64,000 nt of DNA, from the NCBI GenBank assembly GCA_036874045.1, contig JAZBRI010000004.1, positions 5,332,001 to 5,396,000 of the forward strand. The letters are read 5' to 3'. The stretch is from Cymodocea nodosa (lineage: Eukaryota > Streptophyta > Magnoliopsida > Alismatales > Cymodoceaceae). How positions within the stretch are numbered: position 1 is the stretch's first letter; every line of letters starts with the position of its first letter. The notes under the pieces were generated by a model, which had not been told where the DNA came from, ran no database searches, and saw nothing but the letters and a program-made list of their open reading frames with translations. The translations under genes and the position numbers were made by a program. Shown here piece by piece: positions 27,701 through 40,208 of the stretch.

Positions 27701-30700
27701 TGAGTGTGTTTTCCAAGATAACAAGACTTACAATCAAAATGGGAAATAGAAACCCAAGGGTGAGCTTGACAAAATTGGTACACGATGGATGAACCAAATG
27801 ATAATGCCATAAGAGTACAAAATCAGCGTTTGACAAACCAACTGCCAATCCATGTGGAATACAATCATGACCAAGAAATAGGCTCCAGTGTTTGTCTTAC
27901 ACATCAAACCAATTTGCCGACCCATCTATAAGTCTTGAAAAGTACAGTGAATAGGAAATAATGTTACAAAGCAATGTAAGTGGATAGTAATGACATTAAT
28001 GAATAATTGGTTGTAAGAGAATTCAGATACATTAAGGATATTGTCCAACCGTAACTTGGATCTCCCCTTGACTAGTTACAGGGTAGGAATGTCCATCGGT
28101 AATGGTAACAGTAGATTTGTCAAAAAGATGAGAAAATTGATCAAATAGGTTACATGTACCTGAGATATGGGAAGATGCCTCAGAATCTATGACCCAAGAA
28201 TCATTATAGAGGCTAATAAAGCAACATCAATACCTAGATGACAAGTAGGGTAAGGGCTTAAGCACTCATGGCACTGGATGTAAAACCTTGACCTTGAATG
28301 AAACATTCATAATTAGCTTGAGAAATTATGATGATAGGGCTAGCCGAGTGACATGTATTAGTGGGTTCCTTTTCTAAGCTAACGTGAGTAAACTAAGTGG
28401 ACTTCAAGTGAGGGAATTTCCCCCAGCACTTTTCAAAATGGTGACCCAATTTTCTACACCATTGACATTTAGGGCATTGACTAGTATTGCACCTTTGACC
28501 TCTACCACGTCCACCAAAGCTAACCAAGGTAGATTGATCACCTCCTATAGGATTGCCTCCAAAGGAAGTGGGTGTTGAAACCTGTAGGGCCTTGGTAAAA
28601 GTGTCAACAAGGGTAGGTGTCTGATTAGCAGTGAGGGCTATGCCACGAATCTAAGAGAATACTACAGGATTGAGATTGGCAAGGTAGAAGGCAACACGAA
28701 GTTCTTTGTAGTATCTTTGAAGTGTGGCAAGATTAGATGTGAGTGGTTGATAGATGTCAAGTTCATTTATTAGCCCACGAAATAAGTTATAGTGGTCTTG
28801 CCAACTTCGATCACCTTGTTGCAGTTGGAACAAGTCTTCATAAACCTATAGGATTTTGGAGATGTTCTTTTCATGGCCATATGTTTTGCGCAGATTATCC
28901 CAGATGTCCTTAGCAGTTTTCATCCTGACTATGCCACGAGCAACATTGGCCTCTATGCTTGATAACATCCAAAAGCTAATCACCGCATCGTCAGCAATCC
29001 AATCCTAGTAATCTGCGTCTTTGATATTTGGTGGCATGGAAAAGAGATTTTTCTTGATGATATGCAATCACAATCCATTCAAAGCTTGTGCCCACACAAT
29101 GTAATTTGAGCCATTAAATTTTTCTAACACCCTGAGAAAATTCTTCACAAGTAGGTTACTACCATGGGAGTTGGAGGAGGTAGATGTCATGAGTTCTTCA
29201 CTGTGTAGACAAATGGTCAAAAAGTTTTTTTTTGTTGTTTACCTTGCTTTCAAAATAATCAGTAGATGTCTTGGAAGCTCCCTGACAGGGGTAAGCAATC
29301 TTAGAACAGTAAACCATTTTGAAGAACAGACCAAGGACGGGTTGTTGTCCCTGCATGTGGTAAGTGTTCTTTCACGACAATAGGCAGCAATTCAACTAGG
29401 AGGTTTACTCGATAGGAATCAACCATCTAGGGAAGGCTTTTTGACAAGTTAATGTCAAAAAATAGTGGTCATGAGTTCTTCATTGTGTAGACAAATTGTG
29501 GGTCAAAAAGTTTTTGTTGTTGTTTACCTTGCTTTCAAAATAATCGGTAGATGTCTTGGAAGCACCCTGACAGTGGTAAGCAATCCTAGAACAGTAAACC
29601 ATTTTGAAGAATAGACCAAGGACGGGTTGTTGTCCCTGCATGTGGTGAGTGATCTTTCACGACAATAGGTAGCAATTCAACTAGGAGGTTTGCTCGATAG
29701 GAATCAACAATCTAGGGAAGGCTTTTTGGCAGGTTTAATGTCAAAAAATAGTGGTACAGATGGTGTATACTAGTTGACGAAGACAAGATGTGCGGTGGTG
29801 AATCATGCTGAAGATTAGATGATCAATAGGGAGTATTGGCGGTGGTAGATCCAAGCCAACTAGGTAGATGATCTCAACCTTGTCTGAAAGAGTGAAGGAG
29901 CTTCAACATCAACAACAATTGACGAAGGTCGACATCAGCGACAGACGATGCCGACCTTTGATTGCAACCTTCCTAAGGCATTTACAACAAGAAAGGAGGA
30001 GACAATGACAAGGGGCTATAGGTGATGTGTGGTGGTAGGAGGTTGCGGTGGAGTCATTGATCGTCCCCTACTTCGATACCAAGATGAAGGTAGTTGTCGA
30101 AGAACCCTTGTTTCTTGTATATTGATATTAAATCATTGGGTACATTTAGAAAAGGGGTTTAAATACCACCCCCTCCCCCCCTTTACAAACAATATGATAA
30201 TCGGATATCCATATGTGGATATCCGATAACTACTTAAAACCTAAACATATTTCGACAATGGGTTTGGAGTTGCAAGGGTAGAATGGGACACCAACTCTAG
30301 TAACAAGTCATCAATGGAAATTGGTATAAAGGATCCTTAATCCAACTTGGAGTTACATTGCGTGATTTACTAGTGCATGGAGAAGAGTCCTAGAGTCTAA
30401 GAAGGTGGTTAGATGTGGACCGAAGTTTAGCATGACGAATGGTTCTAGTCTAGAGTTTCTTGATTGATAACTGGTTATAGGGAAGGATTCTGTTTGCACC
30501 TGTTTTCCATTGCTGATGAGAGTTACAACTTTTCACTCAACGAGATTCTGTGGGGCATATATTTTAGGAGAGTTCTCCGTGCTCTTGTCTCTTGTTTTTT
30601 TTGACATGTCATGACTCTATTATCTGCAAGTGTAGATTTGGTTGATTGGTGATGGAGCAAGAATGCTTTATTCACGGTCTTTTTCCTCTTTTTGTTTTGG

Positions 30701-33293
30701 AAGGGGTGGCACTCAACTATCTTGCACATCTTGTATTTTGAACTCTCTAGCTCCAACCGAGATCATATTGTTTACATCACAATTGCTTCAACATGGCATA
30801 CTTATAGAAATGATGTTATCAAAGTGTGGCTACTCTTTGGCCAGCAGGAGTTAGTTCTGTCCTTTGTCACAAGAGGATATAGGTGGCAGTTCTTGTTTGC
30901 ATGCCAATCCATTAGGGGATGGTGGTTCTCACTAGTTGGCTTGGATACCTTGACAATCATGTTAGTCAAGGATTTTCAGACATGTTGGACTATGTTCAAA
31001 GTATTAGATAACAATTTTAGATGCACTTAAATGGTTATTTTGCATGCAATGGCTGGAAAGATACAGGAGGATTTTCAACAACTGCAATATTGACTTTATG
31101 TGCTGGCAAGATGAAATCTTCTTGTGGGTATTAGAATGGACAAAAATCACGTTACAATGGTAGGAATCCATATGTTTTGAGCTACCTTAGGCATATTTCA
31201 ACTTGTGTCTAGTTATCCTTTTTTTTCCATTAGTTTCTTGCTTGGTATGTTTTGTTGTCAGAATACCTTCGCTTTTTCCTTCAGGGTCCTTTTTGTCCAC
31301 TTAAAAAAGGAAAAGGAAGCAAGGTGAACATCTAAGCCCTTGAAATTTCTGAGAGCCTCAATACGGCATCAGTGTTATTTCATGATAAATAGAAGTAAAC
31401 CCTTGAGAGTTAGCCACACTGGTAAACTGGTAAACCTATTAAAGAATCTATACTGTGATGCACTAGAAAATTTAACGTTTTGCCATCATTTAGTTGTAGT
31501 GGTGGAACCTGTTTTCTTGTTTCCAAATAAAATGTTATAGTTTGATCCAAGTTACTGAGAATGGTCGGATAATCATTTGTCCAAAGTCATCACTGTTATC
31601 ATTGCTTTTGCAGTGATCTGTTTTTTTGTTCTTTTTAAAAATGAAAACTGTAGTGGAAATTATGAAAAAATATTCTAAAATTTGGAAATTTTAATTCTTT
31701 ACTGGAATTCAAAAAGCAGAAAGAAATGGAAATAGGAAAATGGAAAACTTAAGAAAAATGGATTAGCTATGTAGATAGAACTCTGTGTTGTTTGATCTGA
31801 GATATATCCACTCAATAGGGAAATGCATTGCAGCTCTTTAAATTTTGTTTTCTGAGTTAGAAATAGAATATTCCACTCTAATATGGCAGTTTTTCCTTTG
31901 GCTGTTTTATATTTCCATTGTATGTTATTGTTACAAGATTGATTCTAGGTGCTACCATTCACTACTTGTCATTGTTGATATTGATTCCAGATATATAAGT
32001 GTAAGATTTTATTTTCATAACAAATGGACGTATCTATCTTTGGTTTTATTAAGCAAGGCTATTGAACCAGGTGTCTCGTACCATGCGGATAGGAATGAAA
32101 ATGGTTCCTATGGGGTAAAGTTGTTTGCCAATGCGACAAAAACAATGGCTGATCTGAGAAAGCCATTGGAACTGTTGATGCAAGGAAAGACCATTAGTCA
32201 TCCAAGCCTGACACCAGTTGTTCTGCAACAGCTTCTATCACGAGATGGTTTTGCCCTTATGAAATCTGTGGAGAGAGAGACACAAACGTGCATTATCATC
32301 GACAAGCACAACATGAATCTGAGAGTGTTCGGTCCTGAAAAGAATGTTACCATTGCAGAGGAGGAATTAGTCCAGCTAGTACCACCCCTTCATGAAAACA
32401 AACAGCTCATCATCCGTCTCCGAAGTAGTGAATTTCCACCAAATTTTATGAAAGAAGTTGTTCGCAGGTTTGGACCTGACCTTCATGGGCTTAAGGTGAA
32501 GGTTCCTGGAGCTGATTTTCTATTGCTTACCCGGCACCATAGACTGTCTGTGAAAGGAACCAGGGACATGAAAGAGAAGGTTGAGGAAATACTCTTTGAT
32601 GTAACCAAGACGCTTGGAGATATGGGAATTGGACCAAATCAACCAACCGAGTCAGCATGTGCCATTTGCTTATGTGAAGTGGAAGACCCATACAAGCTTG
32701 AGGCCTGCGGGCATGTCTTCTGCCACTCGTGCTTGGTGGAACAGTGCGAATCATCAATAAGATCCCATGATGGCTTCCCCTTGTGCTGTGCTGGGAAGGG
32801 ATGCGGAGCTCCTATGCTGCTAGTGGATCTACGGTCACTGTTGCATAAGGATAAGCTGGATGAACTTTTCAGGGCCTCTCTGAGTGCATATGTGATGTCA
32901 AGCGCTGGAACCTACCGGTTTTGCCCGTCACCCGATTGCCCATCAGTCTACAAGGTTGCAGGCCCCGACGATGAAGGCCGGCCCTTTGTTTGCGGTGCTT
33001 GCTTGGTGGAAACATGCACCAAGTGCCATTTGGAATACCATCATTTCATATCCTGTGAATTGTACAAGGAGTACAAGGAGCACCCGGACTTATCTCTTAC
33101 TGATTGGATAAAGGGGAAGGAGCACTACGTCAGATGTTGTCCAGTCTGTGGATTTACGATAGAGAAGATTGACGGGTGCAACCACATTGCTTGCAGGTGT
33201 GGCAAACACATATGCTTTGTTTGCTTGGAGAGCTTTGACAGCAGTGATGAGTGCTACACTCACATGAGAAATGTGCACCTGGACATCACGTAA
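18724..33293 (+). CDS. DEAH11/DEAH12: DEAH-box RNA helicase fused to RING-IBR-RING E3 ligase module (DEAH11/DEAH12 type)
   Basis: Three exons, 18724-19524, 21337-24487 and 32071-33293, join in phase to 5175 nt (1724 aa), close to the roughly 1780 aa I recall for Arabidopsis members. Order: basic N-terminus and charged region (to ~267); motif I GETGSGKST (273-281); DEAH (372-375); SAT (405-407); motif VI QRAGRAGR (~580); HA2-type region (~612-722); OB-like region (~814-902); then an RBR unit from ~1515 with RING1 CAICLCEVED, IBR, and RING2 CPVCGFTIEKIDGCNHIAC, whose Cys1687 aligns with the thioester cysteine of RBR ligases. The exon 2/3 junction is fixed by phase and gives LKGVSYHADRNENGSY. 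The ATG at 18724 was chosen over 18526 because the upstream codons are low-complexity CTC repeat. The ATPase and zinc-ligand motifs are intact. Role: probably an RNA-dependent ATPase with ubiquitin-ligase activity; plastid targeting is only predicted for the family. Intron 2 (7.6 kb) carries an antisense copia remnant. Confidence 0.93.
29186..29753. repeat. Two-copy tandem duplication of ~283 bp
   Basis: 29186-29467 and 29468-29753 are near-identical head-to-tail copies. Both begin GTCATGAGTTCTTCA and end TGTCAAAAAATAGTGG. They share GACCAAGGACGGGTTGTTGT and CAATTCAACTAGGAGGTTT blocks and differ by scattered substitutions and small indels. The duplication starts at the gag start of the antisense copia remnant, so it lies in that element's leader. 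Confidence 0.9.
30200..30227. repeat. Perfect 12-bp-arm palindrome
   Basis: ATCGGATATCCA at 30200-30211, a TATG centre, then TGGATATCCGAT at 30216-30227. It lies in the putative LTR remnant of the antisense copia element and has no other evident context. Confidence 0.85.
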
Positions 33294-36200
33294 CTACTAA
33301 ATGCTCTTGTATAAAATCTAATATCTAATATTTGAAGACATATCTAACCATATACGCGGCGTTCCGTACTTGTAAATTATATGTGCATAGATAGGATAAC
33401 TTGCAGTTTGTCTGGTTGAAACTGCTTTAATACATGAAGAGGCTGATAATATATCTTTTTACATTTTGTTATATCATATTATTAAATATGAGCTTGCTGA
33501 AGAGGTATATCATGTTATTGACGTGAGTTTGGGTTTTCAGTCTTGTAGTTAAATTTTTTTATCTCAACGTCAAAAAAATCGTGTGAGGTAATTAAAACAT
33601 TTCTTTCTATGCAGGAAAATAATTATGCGCAAGAAGCGCAACTTCCGTTACACTAAAACATTACTTTCTTGGTGGCACCTCTATTTCTATTAATATTTTG
33701 TTTTAAAATTTTAAAGTAATTATATAATTAATTAATCTGTAGTATAATCAGCTGTTGTATTAATCTGCATTATATTCAGTATGATATCTTAGTTATGGAC
33801 GAAATAATTTGGCGTATATTGTTTGTTTATCACATAATTTTGATCGATGGTGAGGTAAGAATTGCGAAGAAAAGATTTAGATTATGTAGATTAAAAATTG
33901 AATATATGAAATGTAGGTTTAACAAAAATATAAATAATGAGATTACACAATCTACGATTAGATGACCATGAGATTTGTAAAAATAAAGCTTTTAAATACT
34001 TAAAATCTACAATAAATACTACTGGAGAAATGGTAGGATAAATGATGTGAAAAAATGCTTCTATGAGACTTAAAACGTTGATACGAGTCTACCCTTAAGA
34101 TTATAAAAAAAAAAATCTATAAAATTGTTATTCACTTGGTTATATTTTACGACTTAAAATGTTGAGTTACAAAGCATGTCTATGCGTAAAAAGTAAATAT
34201 TGTAGAGACGTGAATGTTTATAAATAAATGAATGGTAATATTACAAAAAGCAGCCGTGCACAATATATATTTATATATTAAATTTAAACTAATATTAGAG
34301 ACTAGGCGAACATTTATTTCGTTACAAAATTATTTAACTTTAAAGGTAAAAGAAAGAAGGTATATGTGGGAAAGAAAAAAAAAGGACATATTGAATTCCA
34401 AACACAATTTCCAACATTTATATAAGAAGTATTCCAAAAGAGTATTTGGTAACTTCTACTCATTATTCAAATGGATAAAATAACTTTTTCATTCGGAAAC
34501 ACTTTATATATATATATATATATGTATCGTCTATGACGATTGACGAGACGAGAGACTTTCCTGACAATGCTCTACTGATTTGAACTGCATTATTCTATCA
34601 TGAGACAGGACCTTTGGGTTGGGAAACTCGGGTCGGGTGGAAACCAAAAATGAAAACCATAATCATCTTTTTATCAAACGGAGGATTAGAGTAAATCGGC
34701 ATCCATTCATGCTTCTTCTTCCTGGCAGTAGTACCAGGACCTTCAGGCTTCAGCAGTGCCGACGACAAATTTCCTGAAGATCAGTGCGCCAAGACTTTCT
34801 CTCTTTGTTTTTTTGGACAATGAGTGTACCAAGAAATCATTGGAAAAAGCAAAGAGCTGAAGCGATGTGTCATTGACTCATCATTTGCAATTCCGCAATG
34901 TTATGTGTAGCTTTACATTTCTACGCAGAGAGCTGAAGGCCTGTCCATATCATTTGCAGCTTTGCATTTTACCCAAGTTTACGCTGCTCCGTTGACAGAA
35001 CCTGCCCGAGTACAGAATCTAGTTCTGGATGACTATACCTGGTTCAGAATTCTTGGGTGTGCTGTGCCTCGAAATCGTAATCAGACCTTGAAGAAGAAGA
35101 GAATCATGAGGCCTTTCTCACATGAGAGAACCTGCCAGAGTGGTTTCAGTCGTTTTTTATTTTAATTGAGTTGATGGATGTCGATTGTTGAAACGCCAAC
35201 CGACGGCTGGAGGATATTCTGCCACTTTCTCGTAACAAGTAAGTTTTTAATACGATATATCGATTAGGTGCTACAGCACAAACTGGCGGTACACGATGTT
35301 ACGAATCATGCACCGGTACCGTTCGATGAAATGCTTACCGAAACGAAAGCTTGCATTTCCTCTTGCCTCCCCCCCCTAACATCTCTTGTTTCTCTCTCTC
35401 TCTCTCTCTCTCTCTGATGAAAGTTTGTTTTGAAGTTGGCACCAGAGATCTTCTCAATTGCAGATTTGTCTGGGGTGACGGAAGAAATCAGAGCTAGGTG
35501 GTGGGTGGGGGGTCCGTTACCTTTCTCCCTAAAGGTTCACATCTAACCCTACAGCTCTCTACACAGAACAAGTAGAGGGCACATACTTGAGAAATCAAGC
35601 TCCCAATCAGTGCACCAACATCATGGCATCTTTGCATGTGGGCGAATGGATTACTGGACAAAAGAAGAGGAATCTTGGGTTGGCACCTTCGATCATGAGA
35701 GAGCCCTCCCTCATGTATTGAGGTGTCGCCCTTTGTAGCGTGCAGACAGAGAACAGTGACACAAGTTAAGAATCATGACAGAGGGTGAGAAGCATTGTAA
35801 CAATCCATTAAAAATGGAAGCACATTCAAAGCCTCTCCCACTTCAGCGTGAATTAACTTGGGTGACATTTTTTTCCTTCTCTAATATTTAAATCTTTAAA
35901 AATGGGCATGATCTGGTCATGGAACGGTGGTGCTCTCTATGCCCTACCAAAATTAAATAACTCCTCTCCAACATTCCTTGGTACCCCTCACTTTACATAA
36001 TTAATGCAATGCTTCTTCGCTTGTAGGGCCAGACTGGTTCATATATATATCATCTGTTAAAAAAATTGAAAATGTTGGCAACCTTTTAGATGTATAAACT
36101 TAAAATCTATAAATAACGAAGAATAGTTTATTTCAAATGCGATATTCGTATTTTTAAGTTAATATATCTAAATCAGAAAATGAGTGCTTACGATATTTTT

Positions 36201-36700
36201 AACCATATATGCTTGTATATATACATACGTATACGATGAAAATGTTCCGGGTTTGCCTTCTGCAATGCTCTGCTCTGGGCTTCTTCTATCTTCCATCGGT
36301 AGGACCAGAAGATGGAGGAGAGAGATGGGTTTGGTGAATAGTTGCTGCGACCAATTAATTTTTTATGGTACCACAACAAAGAAGCACAGGCACTTTCACA
36401 TCTAACAAATCAAACACAGATGATGACAAGAAGCCAAGCTGTTGATTTCTCCTTTTTATCACACAAATCTACCACAACATCACTGCTTGGAACGAAGTAG
36501 AGTACAGGTGCATTTCTAGCGAACAGTTGACTAGAGTTTTAACACTAAATCAAGAACAGCAAATTAAAAGCATGAGTCTGATCAGGTACAATTGATGGAT
36601 GGATGGAGATCTTGATTAAGTTTGAATGACGGAGTTCTCGTAATGGACCCTTAGAGGATTTCTTCCCGATGTATTCTACACCCTGATCGGTATTCATTTA
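33294..36700. other. Intergenic spacer between helicase and bHLH genes
   Basis: Convergent 3' ends meet here (helicase on plus, bHLH on minus). The spacer is AT-rich, with a short (TA)n near 34506-34522 and a (TC)n run at 35391-35415. Short open frames (for example 34962-35165) show no recognisable domain or splice partners. No gene is called. Confidence 0.65.
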
Positions 36701-37879
36701 TCAGTGGAAGCCACCGGATTCCTCCTGGATCTTGCCCAGCATTCTATAGACTGCGGTGGCGATCTCGTCGGCCGAATTAAGTTGGCAATCATCTTCCACC
36801 TGCACCCACAACAGTAGCATCTGAATCAAATGATGGGTTGTTGGTTTTTGCCCTTCTTCTTGAAGGAGGAGGAAGAAAATTGAAGGTCACCTTCACGCTG
36901 AAGGAGTATAGGACCATCTGGTCAACAGTGGTGACATTGAGATGAAGCACGGTGAGCCTTAGGCTTTGGAGTCCCACCACCATCTTGAGGAGTTGCCTGG
37001 GCCTCCGCCGCGAGAGGACCTTGAGATTGGCGTGGCTCTCGACCATTGTCACCTCGATGTCGGCGATGGCGGATCGGTTCTCCGCAACCACCTCGTTGCC
37101 GGCGTTGGACGAAGTGGAAGACATGGAGTACTGGGGGAAAGTAAAGAAGTCGGTGAAAGGGTTGGAAGCGGCAGGCGTGGCAGTGCAGTTGGCCACGGCT
37201 GATCGCTGCTTCATCCGCTTCTCGGCCTCCAGAGATTGAAGGAACTGTTCCAATTCCTTCACAAAGTTTATGGCTCCTCCGATGATCGACGCCTGATCGC
37301 CCTGCCATACCAACCAACAAATGAAATAGGTCATCATCGAGTCGTAGATAGCAGTGGTGGTGGTAGCGAACGAGGGCAAACCCTTTGAACGTAGGAAGCA
37401 GGCATGAGAGAGCGAAGCACGGCAAGGTACTCGTTCATCAGCTTCCGGCGGTTTCGTTCGACGGCGATGTGGGTCATCCTCTGGTTCTCCACCTCTTCCT
37501 TGTTCTTGCACGTCTTGGTGCGCCTCCTCTTCCTTCTCCCGCTCGGCGCCGCCACGACGTCTGTTGCCTTTGTTTCGTGCTCGGCCGCACGCGCCCCTTC
37601 TCCGGTGTAATCCTCCGGGGATGAGGAGTTGACATCCCATTCTTCAAAGTTGAGCATCATGGAGGAGCATGAAAGCTCCCTATTTCCACTTTCTCCTCCT
37701 CCTCCTCCTCCTCCTCCTCCTCCTCCACCACCACCACCGCAAGCGGTGCAGCCACCACCAGCGCCACCTTGTAACGCAACCCACTTCCGCTTTTCCTCTA
37801 TTGCCATGGATCCGTTGCCGTGGCAATACCGCTCTTTGATGAACAGCTCCTGTGGGAAAACCACAGCTTCCAAAGCCAT
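36701..37879 (-). CDS. bHLH transcription factor, subgroup Ia (bHLH94/bHLH96-like)
   Basis: Nuclear DNA-binding regulator. Three exons on the minus strand, 37382-37879, 36891-37301 and 36701-36799 (TGA), joined in phase to 335 aa. The basic region and helix 1 read [20 protein letters not shown] (~137-156), with the H-E-R residues expected for E-box contact. After the loop, [20 protein letters not shown] starts exon 2 (167-186). The helix-loop-helix is thus split by intron 1 at YVQR/GDQ, the usual place in this subgroup. A poly-Gly tract of 15 (48-62) and an Arg/Lys-rich GRRKRRRTK stretch (114-122, likely nuclear localisation) precede it. The C-terminal third (~235-330) looks like the ACT-like fold common in these proteins. 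Subgroup Ia also includes SPCH/MUTE/FAMA, but the sequence here fits bHLH94/96 better. The exact paralogue is not resolved. Confidence 0.92.
37693..37739. repeat. (CTC)n/(CAC)n trinucleotide repeat coding poly-Gly in bHLH exon 1
   Basis: On plus it reads CTC x ~10 followed by CAC units. On the coding (minus) strand it encodes the 15-Gly tract at residues 48-62. Such repeats commonly vary in length between individuals. Confidence 0.9.
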
Positions 37880-39455
37880 TTCTGTCTACCCTTTTCCCTC
37901 TCCCTCTCACTCACTCACTCACACTCATTTATTTCCTTCCATAGAAGAGAAGCTTGTCGTGAGTGTGTCTAGAAAATGGTTTGATGGTGAAGCGCTAGCA
38001 CGGAGAGAGCAGCCAGGCTTCATTCACCTTGCTTTGCCTGATATTAGTGTGAAGAGAGGAGATCAAGTTATAGAGGTGTTGAGGGAACGGGTAGTCTATC
38101 AGTACAAGTCCCACATCAGGGGCAAGACATATATGATCGATGATGGTTCTCTTTTCTCATATTCAATATATTACTCTTAAGTTAAAATTTTATATAATAT
38201 CAAATTAGATTTATGTATTCGTATTTAAAAATACTTACAGACACACAGATAAAGTTACAAATAAAGAAGGAAGGTAAGAAAAGTTTTACATAAGATAAAA
38301 AGGAATGATCAATAAAGTCTACGAACACTTGTCGTGTGAGTCTTTGAAAACCAAAGAAGTATTTTTATACCAGTAATATTTTGCTTGTCTAAAATTAAAA
38401 TTAAGAATTTCTTTCTTTATAAACCTTATCATGAAAAGAGAAAACTAATACTTATACTGTCAAAGAGAGCCAGCGATCCTATTGAAAAGCCAAAACATCT
38501 GTGGAGAGGAGATGGAATCCTCCTCTACTTTTTCAGGATTTTCACGTTATCATATTGATTAGATGTGGCACATGATCACGCATCAACCGATCGATATATA
38601 AGTTGAGAGACCTGTGAAAGAACAAATAGGAAAATGGTGTGATATCACCCAAGTCCGTTCTTTCATTTTTGTAGCAATCGATAAGGTCAAAGCCGGAGGC
38701 AGATATGTCCGACGGGCAATATATTTTTTGTGAACTCCATGTATATATATCTGAAGAGAGCCGTTGAAAGTGAGATTATCTGAGGTAAAATTTACAACCA
38801 TCAATTAACATTTATTTATTTGTGGATAGTGATTGATTGATACCATAGAATTCTCCAAGAAAAAATCTTCAAGCATGTTGAGTCATTTTCCATGGACTCT
38901 GAAATCTAGGGTTTTGCAGTAACCTGCCTTCCCAAGTTCATTCATCTATTCCAGCAGAATGTTTCCAAGCTTACGTGCGGTGCGGTACCTTTCACGTTAA
39001 CTGGAACGTACTGAAGTGCAATCAATAAGGGATAGTTGCGGAACTTTATCGATTTCAATAATTTTTGTGTGTACGTAGGTATTCAGCAAGCATTGATCAT
39101 TATGAAAAATATATTACGCTGTACGCAGGTACAAGTGATTAATGCTCGAAAGAAGCATCCACTGCTGACATTTTGGCTTTGGGTTGTTTTACTCCATCTC
39201 TCTTGGGTGGAAAAGGGCTCTGAACTTGATTTTTCCCATGATAATTGATTTCCTGCAGAGTTCACGAGAACCCAATGGCCAAGTCGTTCAGTGATTTTAG
39301 GGTTTCAGATGGCTGGACTGTAAGGTGGATACCCCCAGAAAGCTCTGACTTTGGTAGATCGCTCCAGGGTTTACGATTTCGTCCTTGGCAAAGCGATACC
39401 ATACAAACAGAAGCAAACATGAGGCAAACAGTGGATGATTTTTTGAATGGTATGG

Positions 39456-39489
<34 letters not shown>

Positions 39490-40059
39490 ACATGGAGGAG
39501 AAGCCAAGCCCATGCCCGATGCACCAGCCAATCACTGATGCCGTCGAAATCCTTTTCTCTGGATTTATAATTGGAATGGACCGACAGATTAACAAGGCCT
39601 TACTTTCCAAAGACAGACCCGTTCACGGTCGATTAAACACCGCATTTTCCATTATTTAGGGTTGGAGAGACCACACATGCACTTCAACACATTGCAATTG
39701 TGAAGGAACATATAGCATCAAGATAAAGGTGATTGTTATAGCACCGGTGATGTCAGGATCTCTTACTGCAACTCTGGTTTTTTTAACATCACACGGTCAT
39801 CTAAGCTTATTAGTAAAGTTAACCATAAGGTGGGCAGATTAAGTTGGGAAAATTCCACCACCCAAGGTGGGTGTTTGTTTCTTTTTTTTTCTTCCATTCA
39901 GAAAATAGAGGCAGTGCACATGCATTCTTCCATACATGCTCCCCCATTATTATGTCTGTCTAGGGTAGAGGAAGATTTAGGTATATTCTGTCTAGTTTAT
40001 CTGTTTCCATGTCTCTTCCTACACAAAAGGACGGGCGTAACCCACTAGCTAAATTCCCC

Positions 40060-40096
<37 letters not shown>

Positions 40097-40208
40097 TTAT
40101 TTTCTCCCTCTATCTCACTGCTAGTAACATCATTTCTAACGAAGCCATAACTTGATCTCTTCCCACCCTTGATGTGTAAACTGGTGAAGCATGCAATCAA
40201 TCCATCCA
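37880..40208. other. bHLH upstream region and spacer
   Basis: Upstream (promoter side) of the minus-strand bHLH gene. It holds a short CACT repeat near 37905-37925, a (TA)n run at 39462-39489, and a C15 tract followed by (TC)n at 40056-40095. No protein or RNA gene is recognised; short frames around 39245-39659 are repeat-driven. Confidence 0.6.
40056..40095. repeat. C15 homopolymer plus (TC)n microsatellite
   Basis: An uninterrupted run of 15 C is followed directly by about 25 bases of TC repeat. It lies about 115 bases past the 3' end of the candidate small minus-strand gene. Confidence 0.95.

Larger units (their letters stand above)
25210..30240 (-). mobile_element. Degenerate Ty1/copia retrotransposon, antisense in helicase intron 2
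   Basis: Read on the minus strand, pieces appear in copia order: gag from an ATG at 29190, with a FNGSNYIVWAQALNGL stretch; UBN2-type gag around 28651-28833 (DRSWQDHYNLFRGLINELD); a GAG-pre-integrase piece (27648-27925); integrase C-terminal region (26986-27321, KYIFVGYPRTHKGYHLY); reverse transcriptase (25925-26287, YGLKQSPKVWFEKF and VYIDDMLLIGND); and RNase H (25227-25839, LHCDNQV and HERTKYVEVDCHF). Many stops and frame breaks make it dead. A weak tRNA-Met-like primer site (TGGTATCGAAG) lies at about 30071-30081, and the sequence to its right (30085 to about 30240) resembles an LTR end. No matching left LTR was found, so the 3' end is probably lost or too diverged. Confidence 0.85.

Noticed and set aside
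31845-32070. 5' extension of the RBR exon
   Set aside because: The acceptor at 32069-32070 gives the correct phase with exon 2 and the conserved G-V-x-x-x-x-x-RNENGSY join. The upstream sequence is intronic in character.
37629-38180. 183-codon plus-strand open frame with poly-Pro
   Set aside because: It is antisense to bHLH exon 1; the Pro run is the complement of the poly-Gly repeat and no domain or splice support exists.
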